From COMBO-56-21 sp038852315 (GTDB lineage: Archaea; Thermoplasmatota; Thermoplasmata; UBA10834), in NCBI GenBank assembly GCA_038852315.1, contig JAWCKF010000012.1, forward strand, positions 1-47,636: DNA of 47,636 nt, written 5' to 3'. Positions within the stretch are counted from its first letter, which is position 1. Every line of letters begins with the position of its first letter. Position numbers and translations under genes: made by a program. This document shows positions 25,983 through 34,195 of this stretch, in pieces. The notes beneath the pieces were generated by a model, which saw only the letters and a program-made list of their open reading frames with translations, ran no database searches and was not told the origin of the DNA.

Positions 25983-27899
25983 ATGAAGGAAGCGGAGAGC
26001 AGCTTCGATATCATCGCCTCGGTCAGGGAGCTGCAGGCTATCGTGGGTGCGAGAGTCGAGAAGATCTATCATCCTGCCCTCGACCATCTCGTCCTGTCGC
26101 TGAAGCTTCCCGAGGAGGGCAAGTCGTTCCTCCACTTCCACGTCGGTCGCTGGCTGTACCTATCCAAGACCGGCCAGGAGATGCCTCAGAAGCCTTCTGA
26201 CTTCGCTATGATGCTGAGGAAGCGTATCGCGGGTGCGAGGATAGGTGCGGTGAGGCAGCAAGGCTTCGAACGCATCGTCGTGCTCTCGCTCGATAAGGAG
26301 GTCAGTTACGAGCTCGTCCTCGAGCTCTTCGGCGACGGCAACATCATCCTGGTGAAGGATGGTGTGATAGTCCAGCCGCTGACGAGCCATACGTGGAAGC
26401 ACAGGGATGTGAGGGCGAAAAAGCCGTTCGAGTTCCCGCCGGCCGTGCCCGACCCGGCATCGATGAGTGAGAGCGATCTCATGGCGATACTGCGCTCCTC
26501 GGACAACGACCTCGTGAGGACGCTCGCGACGATGCTGAACCTCGGCGGACGGTACAGCGAGGAGGTGCTGGCGAGGGCAGGTCTCGACAAAGCGAAGAGG
26601 GCGGCCGAGTGCACCCAGGAGGATGCAAGGGCCGTACTCGATGCGCTCAGCGGCCTCAGGAAAGAGATCCTCGAGGGTTCTGGCGGCTTCGTCATCACGA
26701 AGGCAGGCGTCGTCGAGGACGTGGTGCCAGTGAAGATGAGCATATACAGAGACCTCCCCCACGAGGAATTCCCGACATTCTCCGACGCTGTGAGGGAATA
26801 CGTCTCACGGATGCCTCCCCCAGTGATGGCTGAGAGGAGTCGTGAGAGCGGCGAGCTCGATAGGATCCGGCGGAGGATAGCCCAGCAGGAGGCAGGGGCG
26901 ATCAAGCTCCAGGATGAAGCTCGTGAGCTGCAGATGCTGGGTGACTTCATCTTCGCAAGCTACGACCGTGTCTCGAGCGTGCTGAAGGATGCGGAGAGAT
27001 GCGAGGGCGACGTCAGAGCCATGCGGGGTATACAGGGTTTCGAATCGTTCGATTCCAAGACATCGACCATGAGGGTCAAGATAGGGAATGTCGCCATCGA
27101 CCTCGATACCAAGGGCACGGTCGAATCCAACGCCCAGAGATACTACGAGAGGGCGAAGAAGGCCCGGAAGAAGCTCGAGGGGCTGCTGTCAGCGATGCAG
27201 GAGGCCCGGAAGGATGCTGAGAGGCGGGAGAAGGAGATGGCCGAAAGAAAGGAGCCAAAGGTCACGGGTCACAGGCCGACCAAGCGGTTCTGGTTCGAGC
27301 GCTTCCGGTGGTTCATATCGAGCGAGGGGGCAGTAGTGCTCGGAGGCAAGGACGCCAAGAGCAACGACATGCTGGTGAAGAAGCATCTGCAGGCGGGCGA
27401 CCGATACGCGCACGCGGACATCCATGGAGCACCGAGCGTTGTCGTGAAGACGAGGGAGGGCGTCACAGAGAAGACCCTCGAAGAGGCGTGCGAATTCGCG
27501 GTCGCCACATCGAGGGCCTGGAACGCGAAGATAGGCTCGGCCGCCGGCTACTGGGTGCTCCCGGAGCAGGTCAGCAAGACCCCGCAGAGCGGGGAGTATC
27601 TGGCGAAGGGCGCGTTCGTCATAAGGGGCAAGAGGAACTACCCCCCGAAGAAGGAGATCAAGCTGGCCATAGGTGAGATCGAGTTCGAAGGCAGCCGGAA
27701 GATCATGTGCGGGCCTGTCGATGCCGTCAAGGCCCACAGCAGACGCTATGTCATCATCCAGCCTGGCGAGGAAGACAAGAACGAGTTCGCAAAGAAGCTC
27801 GCCGACGTGTTCGAGGTGCCCATAGAGGAGATCCAGAGCATACTGCCGCCGGGCGACGTGCGCGTGGTGGAGCAGGTCGGCCTGTCTATCTCCGAATGA
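25983..27899 (+). CDS. rqcH: Archaeal Rqc2/NEMF homologue (NFACT protein)
   Basis: The protein has 638 residues, the standard NFACT layout. The NFACT-N domain spans about 1-200 (MKEAESSFDI start), helical hairpin and coiled-coil segments about 285-420, and the NFACT-R domain about 440-550, including DRYAHADIHGAPSV. A conserved C-terminal part ends before GDVRVVEQ. The family binds obstructed large ribosomal subunits with a peptidyl-tRNA and, in bacteria and probably archaea, adds C-terminal degron tails. TTTATTATAC (25951-25960) lies about 27 bases before the ATG, so the message is probably leaderless. The 3' end overlaps the convergent nfo gene by 14 bases. Confidence 0.92.
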   Translation: MKEAESSFDIIASVRELQAIVGARVEKIYHPALDHLVLSLKLPEEGKSFLHFHVGRWLYLSKTGQEMPQKPSDFAMMLRKRIAGARIGAVRQQGFERIVVLSLDKEVSYELVLELFGDGNIILVKDGVIVQPLTSHTWKHRDVRAKKPFEFPPAVPDPASMSESDLMAILRSSDNDLVRTLATMLNLGGRYSEEVLARAGLDKAKRAAECTQEDARAVLDALSGLRKEILEGSGGFVITKAGVVEDVVPVKMSIYRDLPHEEFPTFSDAVREYVSRMPPPVMAERSRESGELDRIRRRIAQQEAGAIKLQDEARELQMLGDFIFASYDRVSSVLKDAERCEGDVRAMRGIQGFESFDSKTSTMRVKIGNVAIDLDTKGTVESNAQRYYERAKKARKKLEGLLSAMQEARKDAERREKEMAERKEPKVTGHRPTKRFWFERFRWFISSEGAVVLGGKDAKSNDMLVKKHLQAGDRYAHADIHGAPSVVVKTREGVTEKTLEEACEFAVATSRAWNAKIGSAAGYWVLPEQVSKTPQSGEYLAKGAFVIRGKRNYPPKKEIKLAIGEIEFEGSRKIMCGPVDAVKAHSRRYVIIQPGEEDKNEFAKKLADVFEVPIEEIQSILPPGDVRVVEQVGLSISE

Positions 27900-28728
27900 G
27901 CGACCTCAGCGTCTTGAGCTCCTTCTTGTACCCCTTCTCCCCCTCTGGCGTCTCCAGAACCATCGGTATCTTCTCGAACCTCTTGTCGTTCACGAAGTGG
28001 CGGAAGCCTTCGAGACCTATGAACCCCTTCCCTATCTGCTCGTGCCTGTCTATGCGCGACCCCAGCTTCACCTTCGAGTCGTTCAGGTGCATCGCCTTGA
28101 GCATGTCAAGCCCTATTATCTCGTCGAACTGGTCGAAGGTCTTCTCGTATCCCGCCCTCGTCTTCACATCGTATCCTGCGGCGTAGGCGTGCGCCGTGTC
28201 GAAGCACACGCCCACGTGCTTCTGATCCTCCACAAGGTCGATTATCCTCGCGAGCTGCTCGAAGGAGTATCCGAGCACACTCCCCTGGCCAGCAGTTATC
28301 TCGAGCACGAGCGTCACATCGCCGGACCCGAACTCCCGCCTGGCCCAGTTCATCGATTCGGCGATCGTCTTCAGACCGGCCTGCTCGCCCGAGCCCATGT
28401 GCGCCCCTGGATGGAATATCAGATTCCTTATGCCGAGGTGCTTGGCCCTGACCATCTCGTCCAGGAACGCCTCCCGAGACTGCTTCAGGAGAGCCTTGTC
28501 TGGACTTCCCAAGTTGATGAGATAGGAGTCGTGTATGACGGCCTCGGAGATGCCGTTCTCCCGCATGCTATCTCTGAAGCTCTCGGCCTCCTCCAGCTGG
28601 AGCGGCTTGGCCTTCCACTGCATCTGGTTCTTCGAGAATATCTGCATGCAGTCACAGGTCACGGCCTTAGCCCTAGCCGGGGCCTGCGACACCCCGCCGC
28701 TGATAGATATGTGCCCTCCGAGCATCAA
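27886..28728 (-). CDS. nfo: Endonuclease IV (AP endonuclease)
   Basis: The protein has 280 residues, the usual length. The metal-site motifs of the TIM-barrel family are all visible: GGHIS, HDSYL, FHPGAH, LEITAGQG, FDTAHAYAAGYD, HLNDSK, DRHEQIGKGFIG and LETPEG. It incises DNA 5' of abasic sites in base excision repair. Either of the two N-terminal Met codons could be the start. It converges on rqcH, with the last 14 bases overlapping. Confidence 0.95.
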   Translation of the reverse strand: MMLGGHISISGGVSQAPARAKAVTCDCMQIFSKNQMQWKAKPLQLEEAESFRDSMRENGISEAVIHDSYLINLGSPDKALLKQSREAFLDEMVRAKHLGIRNLIFHPGAHMGSGEQAGLKTIAESMNWARREFGSGDVTLVLEITAGQGSVLGYSFEQLARIIDLVEDQKHVGVCFDTAHAYAAGYDVKTRAGYEKTFDQFDEIIGLDMLKAMHLNDSKVKLGSRIDRHEQIGKGFIGLEGFRHFVNDKRFEKIPMVLETPEGEKGYKKELKTLRSLIRR

Positions 28729-28776
28729 CGGTGACGACCCCCGGAGAGTAATCCCGTCGCAGGTAGATAATCCTGG

Positions 28777-30702
28777 CTAGAAGTCCATGGTGAAGATGTA
28801 CGAACCGCCTGCCAGGGTCGACTTCGGGGGCACGCCGCTCTTGTGCATGAGGGCTATCATGGCCACATTGTCCCTCAGCACCTCGGCGGTGAACCCCTTT
28901 ATGTTCCTCGACTTCGCGATCTTGACCAGCATCTGCATCAGGAACGTCCCGATGCCTCTCCCCTGCCATTCATCCGCGACCAGGAACGCCACCTCCGCCC
29001 TCTGGGTAGCCGGATTCAGGTGATAGCTACCTATTCCGACGATCTTCTCCTTCGGCGGGGAGCCTGCGACGACCACGAGCGACATCTCAGTGTTGTAGTC
29101 GATACAGCAGAACTCCTGCAGCTTCCTGTGAGGCATCGACTTGAGCATGCTGAAGAACCTGTTTATGATCGTCTGATCGCTGAGGTCGTAGAACATGTCG
29201 CTGAGCATCTCCTCGTCGGTGGGCTTCACGGGCCGCACGAGGAGCTCTACGCCGTCCTTAGTGGTCATGGTCGTCTCGAGATCCTCGGGATAGACAGCCC
29301 CCTCCGGCGTGAGCATCTGGTCCTTGTACACGTAATTGTGCCTCTTCGCCTCCTCGAGCAGCATCTGCCTGAACTTCGGGTGGGCGATGTTGATGAGCGC
29401 CATCGCGCGCTCCCGGATGTTCTTCCCGTGGAGGTACGCGACGCCCCACTCGGTGACGACATAGTGCACATCGCCCCTCGTCGTCACGACACCCGCGCCT
29501 TCCTTGAGGTGCATCGATATCCTCGACACGGTGTCGTTCTTCGCCGTGGACGGGAGAGCTATGATGGGCTTCCCGCCCTTGGACCTCGCGGAGCCCCTGA
29601 CGAAATCCACCTGGCCGCCTATTCCCGAGTAGAACATCACGCCCAGCGAGTCAGCGCACACCTGGCCTGAGAGGTCGACCTCGATCGCCGAGTTGATGGC
29701 CACCATCTTCTCGTTCTGGGCTATGACGAACGGGTCGTTCGTGTACTCAGTCGGGTGGAACTCGATGCCCGGGTTGTTGTCTACATAGTCGTAGAGTTCC
29801 TGGCTGCCCATGCAGAAGGATGCTATGGTCTTTCCTGGGTGGATGGTCTTCCTCGAGTTGTTTATGATCCCCTTCCTGGCGAGTTCCATGAACCCGTCGG
29901 AGAACATCTCGGTGTGAACGCCGAGGTCCTTCTTGTCAGTCAGGTAGTAGAGCACCGAGTCGGGGATTGTGCCTATGCCCATCTGAAGGGTCGAGCCGTC
30001 CTCTATGAGGCTCGCTATGTTCTTCCCTATCCTCCGCGCGACGTCGTCTGCCCTCTCTCGCTTGGCGTACAGGAGAGGCACGTCGACGGGGACAGCCATG
30101 TCTATGTCGTCCATGTTGATGAAGCAGTCGCCGAGAGCGCGCGGCATCCTGGGGTTTATCTCGGCGATGACCTTTGTCGCTGATTCCGCACCCGACTTGA
30201 CGACGTCCGTAGACACGCCGTAGCTGCAGTACCCGTGCTTGTCAGGGAGCGAGACCTGTATCAGCGCGACATCGATCGGTATCTGCCCTGACCGAAACAG
30301 GGCTGGTATCTCAGAGAGGAACACCGGCGTATAGTCCGCCCTGCCCTCCGCGACAGCCTGCCTGGTGTTCGCGCCTATGAAGAACGCATTGTGCCTGAAC
30401 TGGTCGGTGAACTTCTCCTCTGTGTAAGGCGCCACGCCGAGCGTCATTATGTGCATTATCCTGGTGTCGGCCAACCTCCCCGCGGCGTCAATGAGCGCCT
30501 TGACGAGCACTTGCGGCTCTGCGGCCCCCGACCCGATGAAAACCTTGTCACCCCGTCTGATCGTCGATACAGCCTGCTCGGGCGTCCTGACCTTATCGGG
30601 ATATCTTGTCTGCCAATCCGCCATCAGGTTCGGATCCCTGAGGCGATCCGTCACCCCTGTGGAGAAGTCCGCGATTGACGAGTTGGTGGACATGAAGACC
30701 AC
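28777..30702 (-). CDS. Acetyl-CoA hydrolase/transferase-type protein fused to a GNAT domain
   Basis: The protein has 641 residues. Residues about 40-470 match the 4-hydroxybutyrate/acetyl-CoA CoA-transferase family: GAAEPQ near the start, MGIGTIPD, the likely catalytic glutamate region AIEVDLSGQ, and GGQVDF. Residues about 485-640 are a GNAT acyltransferase with the acetyl-CoA-binding motif QGRGIG. This fusion is known from bacteria. It would move or release CoA from short acyl-CoAs, perhaps in energy conservation, and the GNAT part may acylate a regulatory target. GATATTAAC at about 30723-30731 is a TATA candidate placing the start site at or next to GTG 30702; ATG 30693 is the alternative. 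Confidence 0.88.
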   Translation of the reverse strand: MVFMSTNSSIADFSTGVTDRLRDPNLMADWQTRYPDKVRTPEQAVSTIRRGDKVFIGSGAAEPQVLVKALIDAAGRLADTRIMHIMTLGVAPYTEEKFTDQFRHNAFFIGANTRQAVAEGRADYTPVFLSEIPALFRSGQIPIDVALIQVSLPDKHGYCSYGVSTDVVKSGAESATKVIAEINPRMPRALGDCFINMDDIDMAVPVDVPLLYAKRERADDVARRIGKNIASLIEDGSTLQMGIGTIPDSVLYYLTDKKDLGVHTEMFSDGFMELARKGIINNSRKTIHPGKTIASFCMGSQELYDYVDNNPGIEFHPTEYTNDPFVIAQNEKMVAINSAIEVDLSGQVCADSLGVMFYSGIGGQVDFVRGSARSKGGKPIIALPSTAKNDTVSRISMHLKEGAGVVTTRGDVHYVVTEWGVAYLHGKNIRERAMALINIAHPKFRQMLLEEAKRHNYVYKDQMLTPEGAVYPEDLETTMTTKDGVELLVRPVKPTDEEMLSDMFYDLSDQTIINRFFSMLKSMPHRKLQEFCCIDYNTEMSLVVVAGSPPKEKIVGIGSYHLNPATQRAEVAFLVADEWQGRGIGTFLMQMLVKIAKSRNIKGFTAEVLRDNVAMIALMHKSGVPPKSTLAGGSYIFTMDF

Positions 30703-30859
30703 CGTCTGCGATTAAGGTACCCGATATTAACGCTTTTGAACGTACTTTGGCCGAGATTCGATTGCCGGACGCTTGCTTTCTGGACCTGCCGCCATCCCTG
30801 TGTAGAGCTTTCGTTACAGGGCACCGTCGGAGCGTGGGCCATGTATGGAACAGGGCGTG

Positions 30860-30970
30860 TCAGGCATCTTCCCTGTAATAGGCGCAATCCGGCGTGTGGA
30901 TGTCGTGCCCGCACTCAGGGCACGTGTGCTTCTGCTTCTTGCGCGGAGCCATCCTAGCCTTGGATGTCAT
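30860..30970 (-). CDS. Tiny zinc-ribbon-like protein
   Basis: The frame encodes 36 residues (30 from the second Met at 30952): a basic N-terminus with APRKKQKH, then CPECG, and DCAYY near the end. Cys, His and Cys spacing fits a small zinc knuckle. GTATAG at 31001-31006 lies about 30 bases before ATG 30970 and could be its TATA box. The short frame, basic N-terminus and Cys pairs support a real gene, perhaps nucleic-acid binding. It fills most of the gap between the CoA-transferase and the next gene. Confidence 0.5.
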   Translation of the reverse strand: MTSKARMAPRKKQKHTCPECGHDIHTPDCAYYREDA

Positions 30971-31088
30971 CTGTGGCCTCAGTTACTCACCTCGACGCCT
31001 GTATAGCAGTCTGCCACGCGTTAACCCCATCCCGAACAACGCCCGCATTGGGCAGGTCATTTTTCAGACGATAGCGGGATAAGACGAC

Positions 31089-31397
31089 TCACATGTTCAT
31101 CAAGAATAACTTCAGCTCGTCGAGTTCCTTCCCTATGCGGACAAGCGCCTTATGCTTGTCCGGAAAGGCGATCTCGGGATGCTCCTTACAGTACATGTCG
31201 AACACCTCCGGAGGCGAGAGCTGATGCAGCTCCCTCAGGATGAAGTCCCTGTACTGCGACAGAGCCTCCAGCTGCTCCTCCATGCCAGGCGCGAGCTCGA
31301 TCTCCTCGTTCACCCACGCATCGACGTCGTCCTGGGTCATCTGGCCCATGTGGTTGAGTATGAACCTGCGGACCGCGTGCTTCCACACCGCATCCAT
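31089..31397 (-). CDS. Conserved-looking small acidic protein, unknown function
   Basis: The product has 102 residues, mostly helical and acidic (for example VNEEIELAPGMEEQLEAL), with one Cys and no membrane segment. AGTATATACT at about 31432-31441 is a good TATA box 35-45 bases before ATG 31397, giving a short leader. The frame has the same composition and codon style as the core genes. I recognise no family. It stands alone between the zinc-ribbon gene and the oxidoreductase pair. Confidence 0.65.
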   Translation of the reverse strand: MDAVWKHAVRRFILNHMGQMTQDDVDAWVNEEIELAPGMEEQLEALSQYRDFILRELHQLSPPEVFDMYCKEHPEIAFPDKHKALVRIGKELDELKLFLMNM

Positions 31398-31458
31398 TCG
31401 ATATCAGCCTTCGGCATGGTCCATTCGGCTGGCAGTATATACTCGTTGCTGAAGGTCC

Positions 31459-32871
31459 TCAGGAAGGTCGCCCGTTCCTGTCGGGAATCTTCTTACCCGG
31501 GTTCATGATGTTGTCCGGATCGAACGCCTTCTTGACTGCACGCATCACGTCCAAGGCGACATCCGAATACTCCATCCAGAGGTTGTCCCTGTGCTGTATC
31601 CCAACACCATGGCACCCGGAAATCGACCCGCCCAGGCTCGTGGCCAGCCTCGCGATGTCCTTCAGCATGGCTTGGAACCTCTCCCACCCTCCTTCCTCTG
31701 TGGGTATCAGGTACCTCGCTGCTAGTATCCTGTACCTGCCCACATCGAGAGAGTACTCCTCCCCAGGGATGGGGGATATCCCGTACCTTGGCATGATCTC
31801 CCCGTAGAGTTTCTCGTAGAACTCCCTTATCTTCTCGATCGGCACATAGCTTGTCAGCGGGTCTTCGTAGCCGGTCAGCGCTCTCGCCCCGCACCACTGG
31901 AGCGTATAACGCTGCATGAACCGGCTCGCGTCTTCGTCCCTGGCGAGTGTGCCTCCCGTGCTCTCGATGATCTTCGAGACGAACCGCTTCTGCGCTTCGA
32001 CCTCGCCCTTCGTGCCCTCGAAGCCGAGGTAGAAGATGGCCTTCCTGTCGGCCGGGCCGCCGTAGTCGGCCGCGTGCTCCGTGCCGAAAGCCTCCCCGCC
32101 TGTGAATGTGACACCTGAGGCCATGACCTTCTTCGCGGCCTCGAGAGCCGCCCAGAAGTCGGGATAGAACGACAGGAGCTGGTCCTTCGCCTCCGGAACC
32201 GGCTCGACCCTAAGGGTCGCCTCTGTGATGATGCCCAGCGTGCCCTCGGACCCTATGAAGAGCTGGTGCAGCCTGTAGCCTGTCGACGTGTAGAGCACCT
32301 TCGGGCCGGTCCTCAGGACCCTCCCGTCCGCGAGCACCACCTCGAGTGACATAACCCTGTCAGCTATAGTGCCGTACTTCTGGTGCTTCCTGCTGAAACC
32401 CGATGTCGCGATCGCCCCGCCCACAGTCGCGACTCTGAACGAGCCCTGCTCCTGGTTCAGAGCAAGACCGTGGTCCTTCAGCTTCGACTCGAGGTCCTTT
32501 AGGGTTATCCCTGGCTGGACAGTCACATAAAGGTCGGGCACGCTGACCTCGACTACCCTGTTCATCCTGATGGTGTCGACGACTATTCCACCACTTATCG
32601 GTACGAGCATACCTGTTCTGGACGACCCCCCGCCCTTCGGGATCAGAGGGACCTTATGGGCAGCGGCTATCCTCACGATACGCTGGACGTCCTCAGTAGA
32701 CTCGGGGAGCGTGACGAGGTCAGGGAAGTATCTGTATTCGTCCTCGAACCTTATCCTGTAGGTGTCCTTTGTGTATGGCGCGAGGTCGGCCTTATCGTGT
32801 AGGACCTTGTCATCCCCGATGGATTCTGCGATTTCTCGCCGTACTCTCTCTCGCAGAGCTTCATCCATCAT
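31459..32871 (-). CDS. FAD-linked oxidase, GlcD/D-lactate dehydrogenase type
   Basis: The protein has 470 residues. The PCMH-type FAD domain is at about 45-225, with PKGGGSSRTGM and TVGGAIATSGFSRKHQKYG contacting FAD. The C-terminal substrate-cap domain ends in SGCHGVGIQHRDN and FDPDNIMNPGKK, typical of GlcD and D-lactate dehydrogenases. It oxidises a 2-hydroxy acid. Its ATG overlaps the stop of the Fe-S gene upstream as ATGA, so the two subunits are made together. Which acid is used is not visible. Confidence 0.9.
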   Translation of the reverse strand: MMDEALRERVRREIAESIGDDKVLHDKADLAPYTKDTYRIRFEDEYRYFPDLVTLPESTEDVQRIVRIAAAHKVPLIPKGGGSSRTGMLVPISGGIVVDTIRMNRVVEVSVPDLYVTVQPGITLKDLESKLKDHGLALNQEQGSFRVATVGGAIATSGFSRKHQKYGTIADRVMSLEVVLADGRVLRTGPKVLYTSTGYRLHQLFIGSEGTLGIITEATLRVEPVPEAKDQLLSFYPDFWAALEAAKKVMASGVTFTGGEAFGTEHAADYGGPADRKAIFYLGFEGTKGEVEAQKRFVSKIIESTGGTLARDEDASRFMQRYTLQWCGARALTGYEDPLTSYVPIEKIREFYEKLYGEIMPRYGISPIPGEEYSLDVGRYRILAARYLIPTEEGGWERFQAMLKDIARLATSLGGSISGCHGVGIQHRDNLWMEYSDVALDVMRAVKKAFDPDNIMNPGKKIPDRNGRPS

Positions 32872-34034
32872 GCTTCTTCGCCTCCAGCTCCCGTGAGCCT
32901 GTCGAGGAGCACCGTCAGCTCCACGATTTCGATGCTGGACTTCGAGTACTCTGCTGCCCCTCTAAGCGTCTGGACGCAGAACGGACAGGTCGTCACCAAG
33001 ATGCTCGCGCCCGTCCTCGCCGCATCAACCAATCTCCTAGCCGCCACCTTTCGCGATATCTCGGGATACGCAGTCTTCACGCCTGCTCCGCCCCCGCAGC
33101 ATCTCGAGAGCTCCCGCGAGGCTTCCATCTCTACGAGCTTCAGGCCCGGGATTGACTTGAGTATCTCGCGAGGCGCATCATACACCTCCGAATGCCTCCC
33201 CAGGTGACATGGGTCGTGGTACGTCACCTTGAGTCCAGCTCCGCGAGCCTTCAGCTTTCCCCCGCGCATGAGGAGCGCAAGATACTCAGTTGCGTGAAGC
33301 AACTCGACCTTCTCCGAAAGGCCAGGATAATCCTGCTTCATGGTCTTGTAGCATCCCGCACAGGCGGTCACCACCCTGCCTGCGCCCGTCTTCAGGAGCC
33401 GCCGCTCGTTCTCCGCCCTCAACCTCTGAAACAGCCTCTCATGCCCTATGCGCTTGGCGGTGGAGCCACAGCATACCTCGTCATCGAGGAGCATGCCGAA
33501 CCTTTCTTCCGCGCGGCGCATGATCCTGGCGAGCGCCCGCGGGCTCTCGTGAAGCGACCGGTCCAGCGCAAAGGTGCACCCCACATAGAACAGCGTGTCG
33601 ATCTTTCCAGGGGCCGCCTTCGCGTCGAGGAACTCCCTGGCCCATCGCCTCTTTGCACCCTTGGGCTCCTGCCATGGGTTTCCGTAGTTCTCGAGGCTCT
33701 TCACCAGCAACTCGTGCTCCTTTAGGAGGGGGGCGCCGCGCTCCAACAGATACCTCCTGAACGTCTCTGTGGCCTCGGCGTTCTTCAGCTTGGCGGTGCA
33801 GGTCTGCTCGTCGCGTCTGCAGAGCAAGCATGAGTAGGCTATCCTCATGACGCGCTCGTCAGGCTCTATCAACCCGCGGAGGAGCGCACGGAGCACGAAG
33901 TTCCTGCCCTTGGGAGAGATTGTCTCTTCGAGCATCTCCGAGTACATGGGACACTCGTCTTTGCAGCATCCGCACCGGCAGTATGCGCACTGCTCGACCA
34001 CTTTGATCATCTGCTCAAGCTGAGAATCATCCAT
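32868..34034 (-). CDS. Fe-S/CCG-domain oxidoreductase subunit, GlcF/HdrB-like
   Basis: From ATG 34034 (GAGGAG upstream) the product has 388 residues. The N-terminus has a crowded cluster motif, CAYCRCGCCKDEC, followed by CLLCRRDEQTC, where two [4Fe-4S] clusters are expected. Two CCG domains follow: VGCTF...CCGS...CAGC and DPCHLG...CCGGG...CPFC, which in relatives hold special clusters or a quinone or thiol site. The frame is open further upstream, but without a start signal. Together with the flavin subunit it would pass electrons from a hydroxy acid to a carrier. The extra cysteines in the first motif are unusual. Confidence 0.87.
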   Translation of the reverse strand: MDDSQLEQMIKVVEQCAYCRCGCCKDECPMYSEMLEETISPKGRNFVLRALLRGLIEPDERVMRIAYSCLLCRRDEQTCTAKLKNAEATETFRRYLLERGAPLLKEHELLVKSLENYGNPWQEPKGAKRRWAREFLDAKAAPGKIDTLFYVGCTFALDRSLHESPRALARIMRRAEERFGMLLDDEVCCGSTAKRIGHERLFQRLRAENERRLLKTGAGRVVTACAGCYKTMKQDYPGLSEKVELLHATEYLALLMRGGKLKARGAGLKVTYHDPCHLGRHSEVYDAPREILKSIPGLKLVEMEASRELSRCCGGGAGVKTAYPEISRKVAARRLVDAARTGASILVTTCPFCVQTLRGAAEYSKSSIEIVELTVLLDRLTGAGGEEA

Positions 34035-34195
34035 GCTAAGCTCCTCTGATATCCCGGGGGCCTCTTGCGCCTCACCGAGATTGAGACAGAGGTATTTTAC
34101 GATTGACCGGGGCCTGGGTTCCGCAATCAAGAAATATCCAGAAGCCCCGTTACAACAGGCCGTATATCGGAGATTTTCGGTGGGGGTATGAGGGA

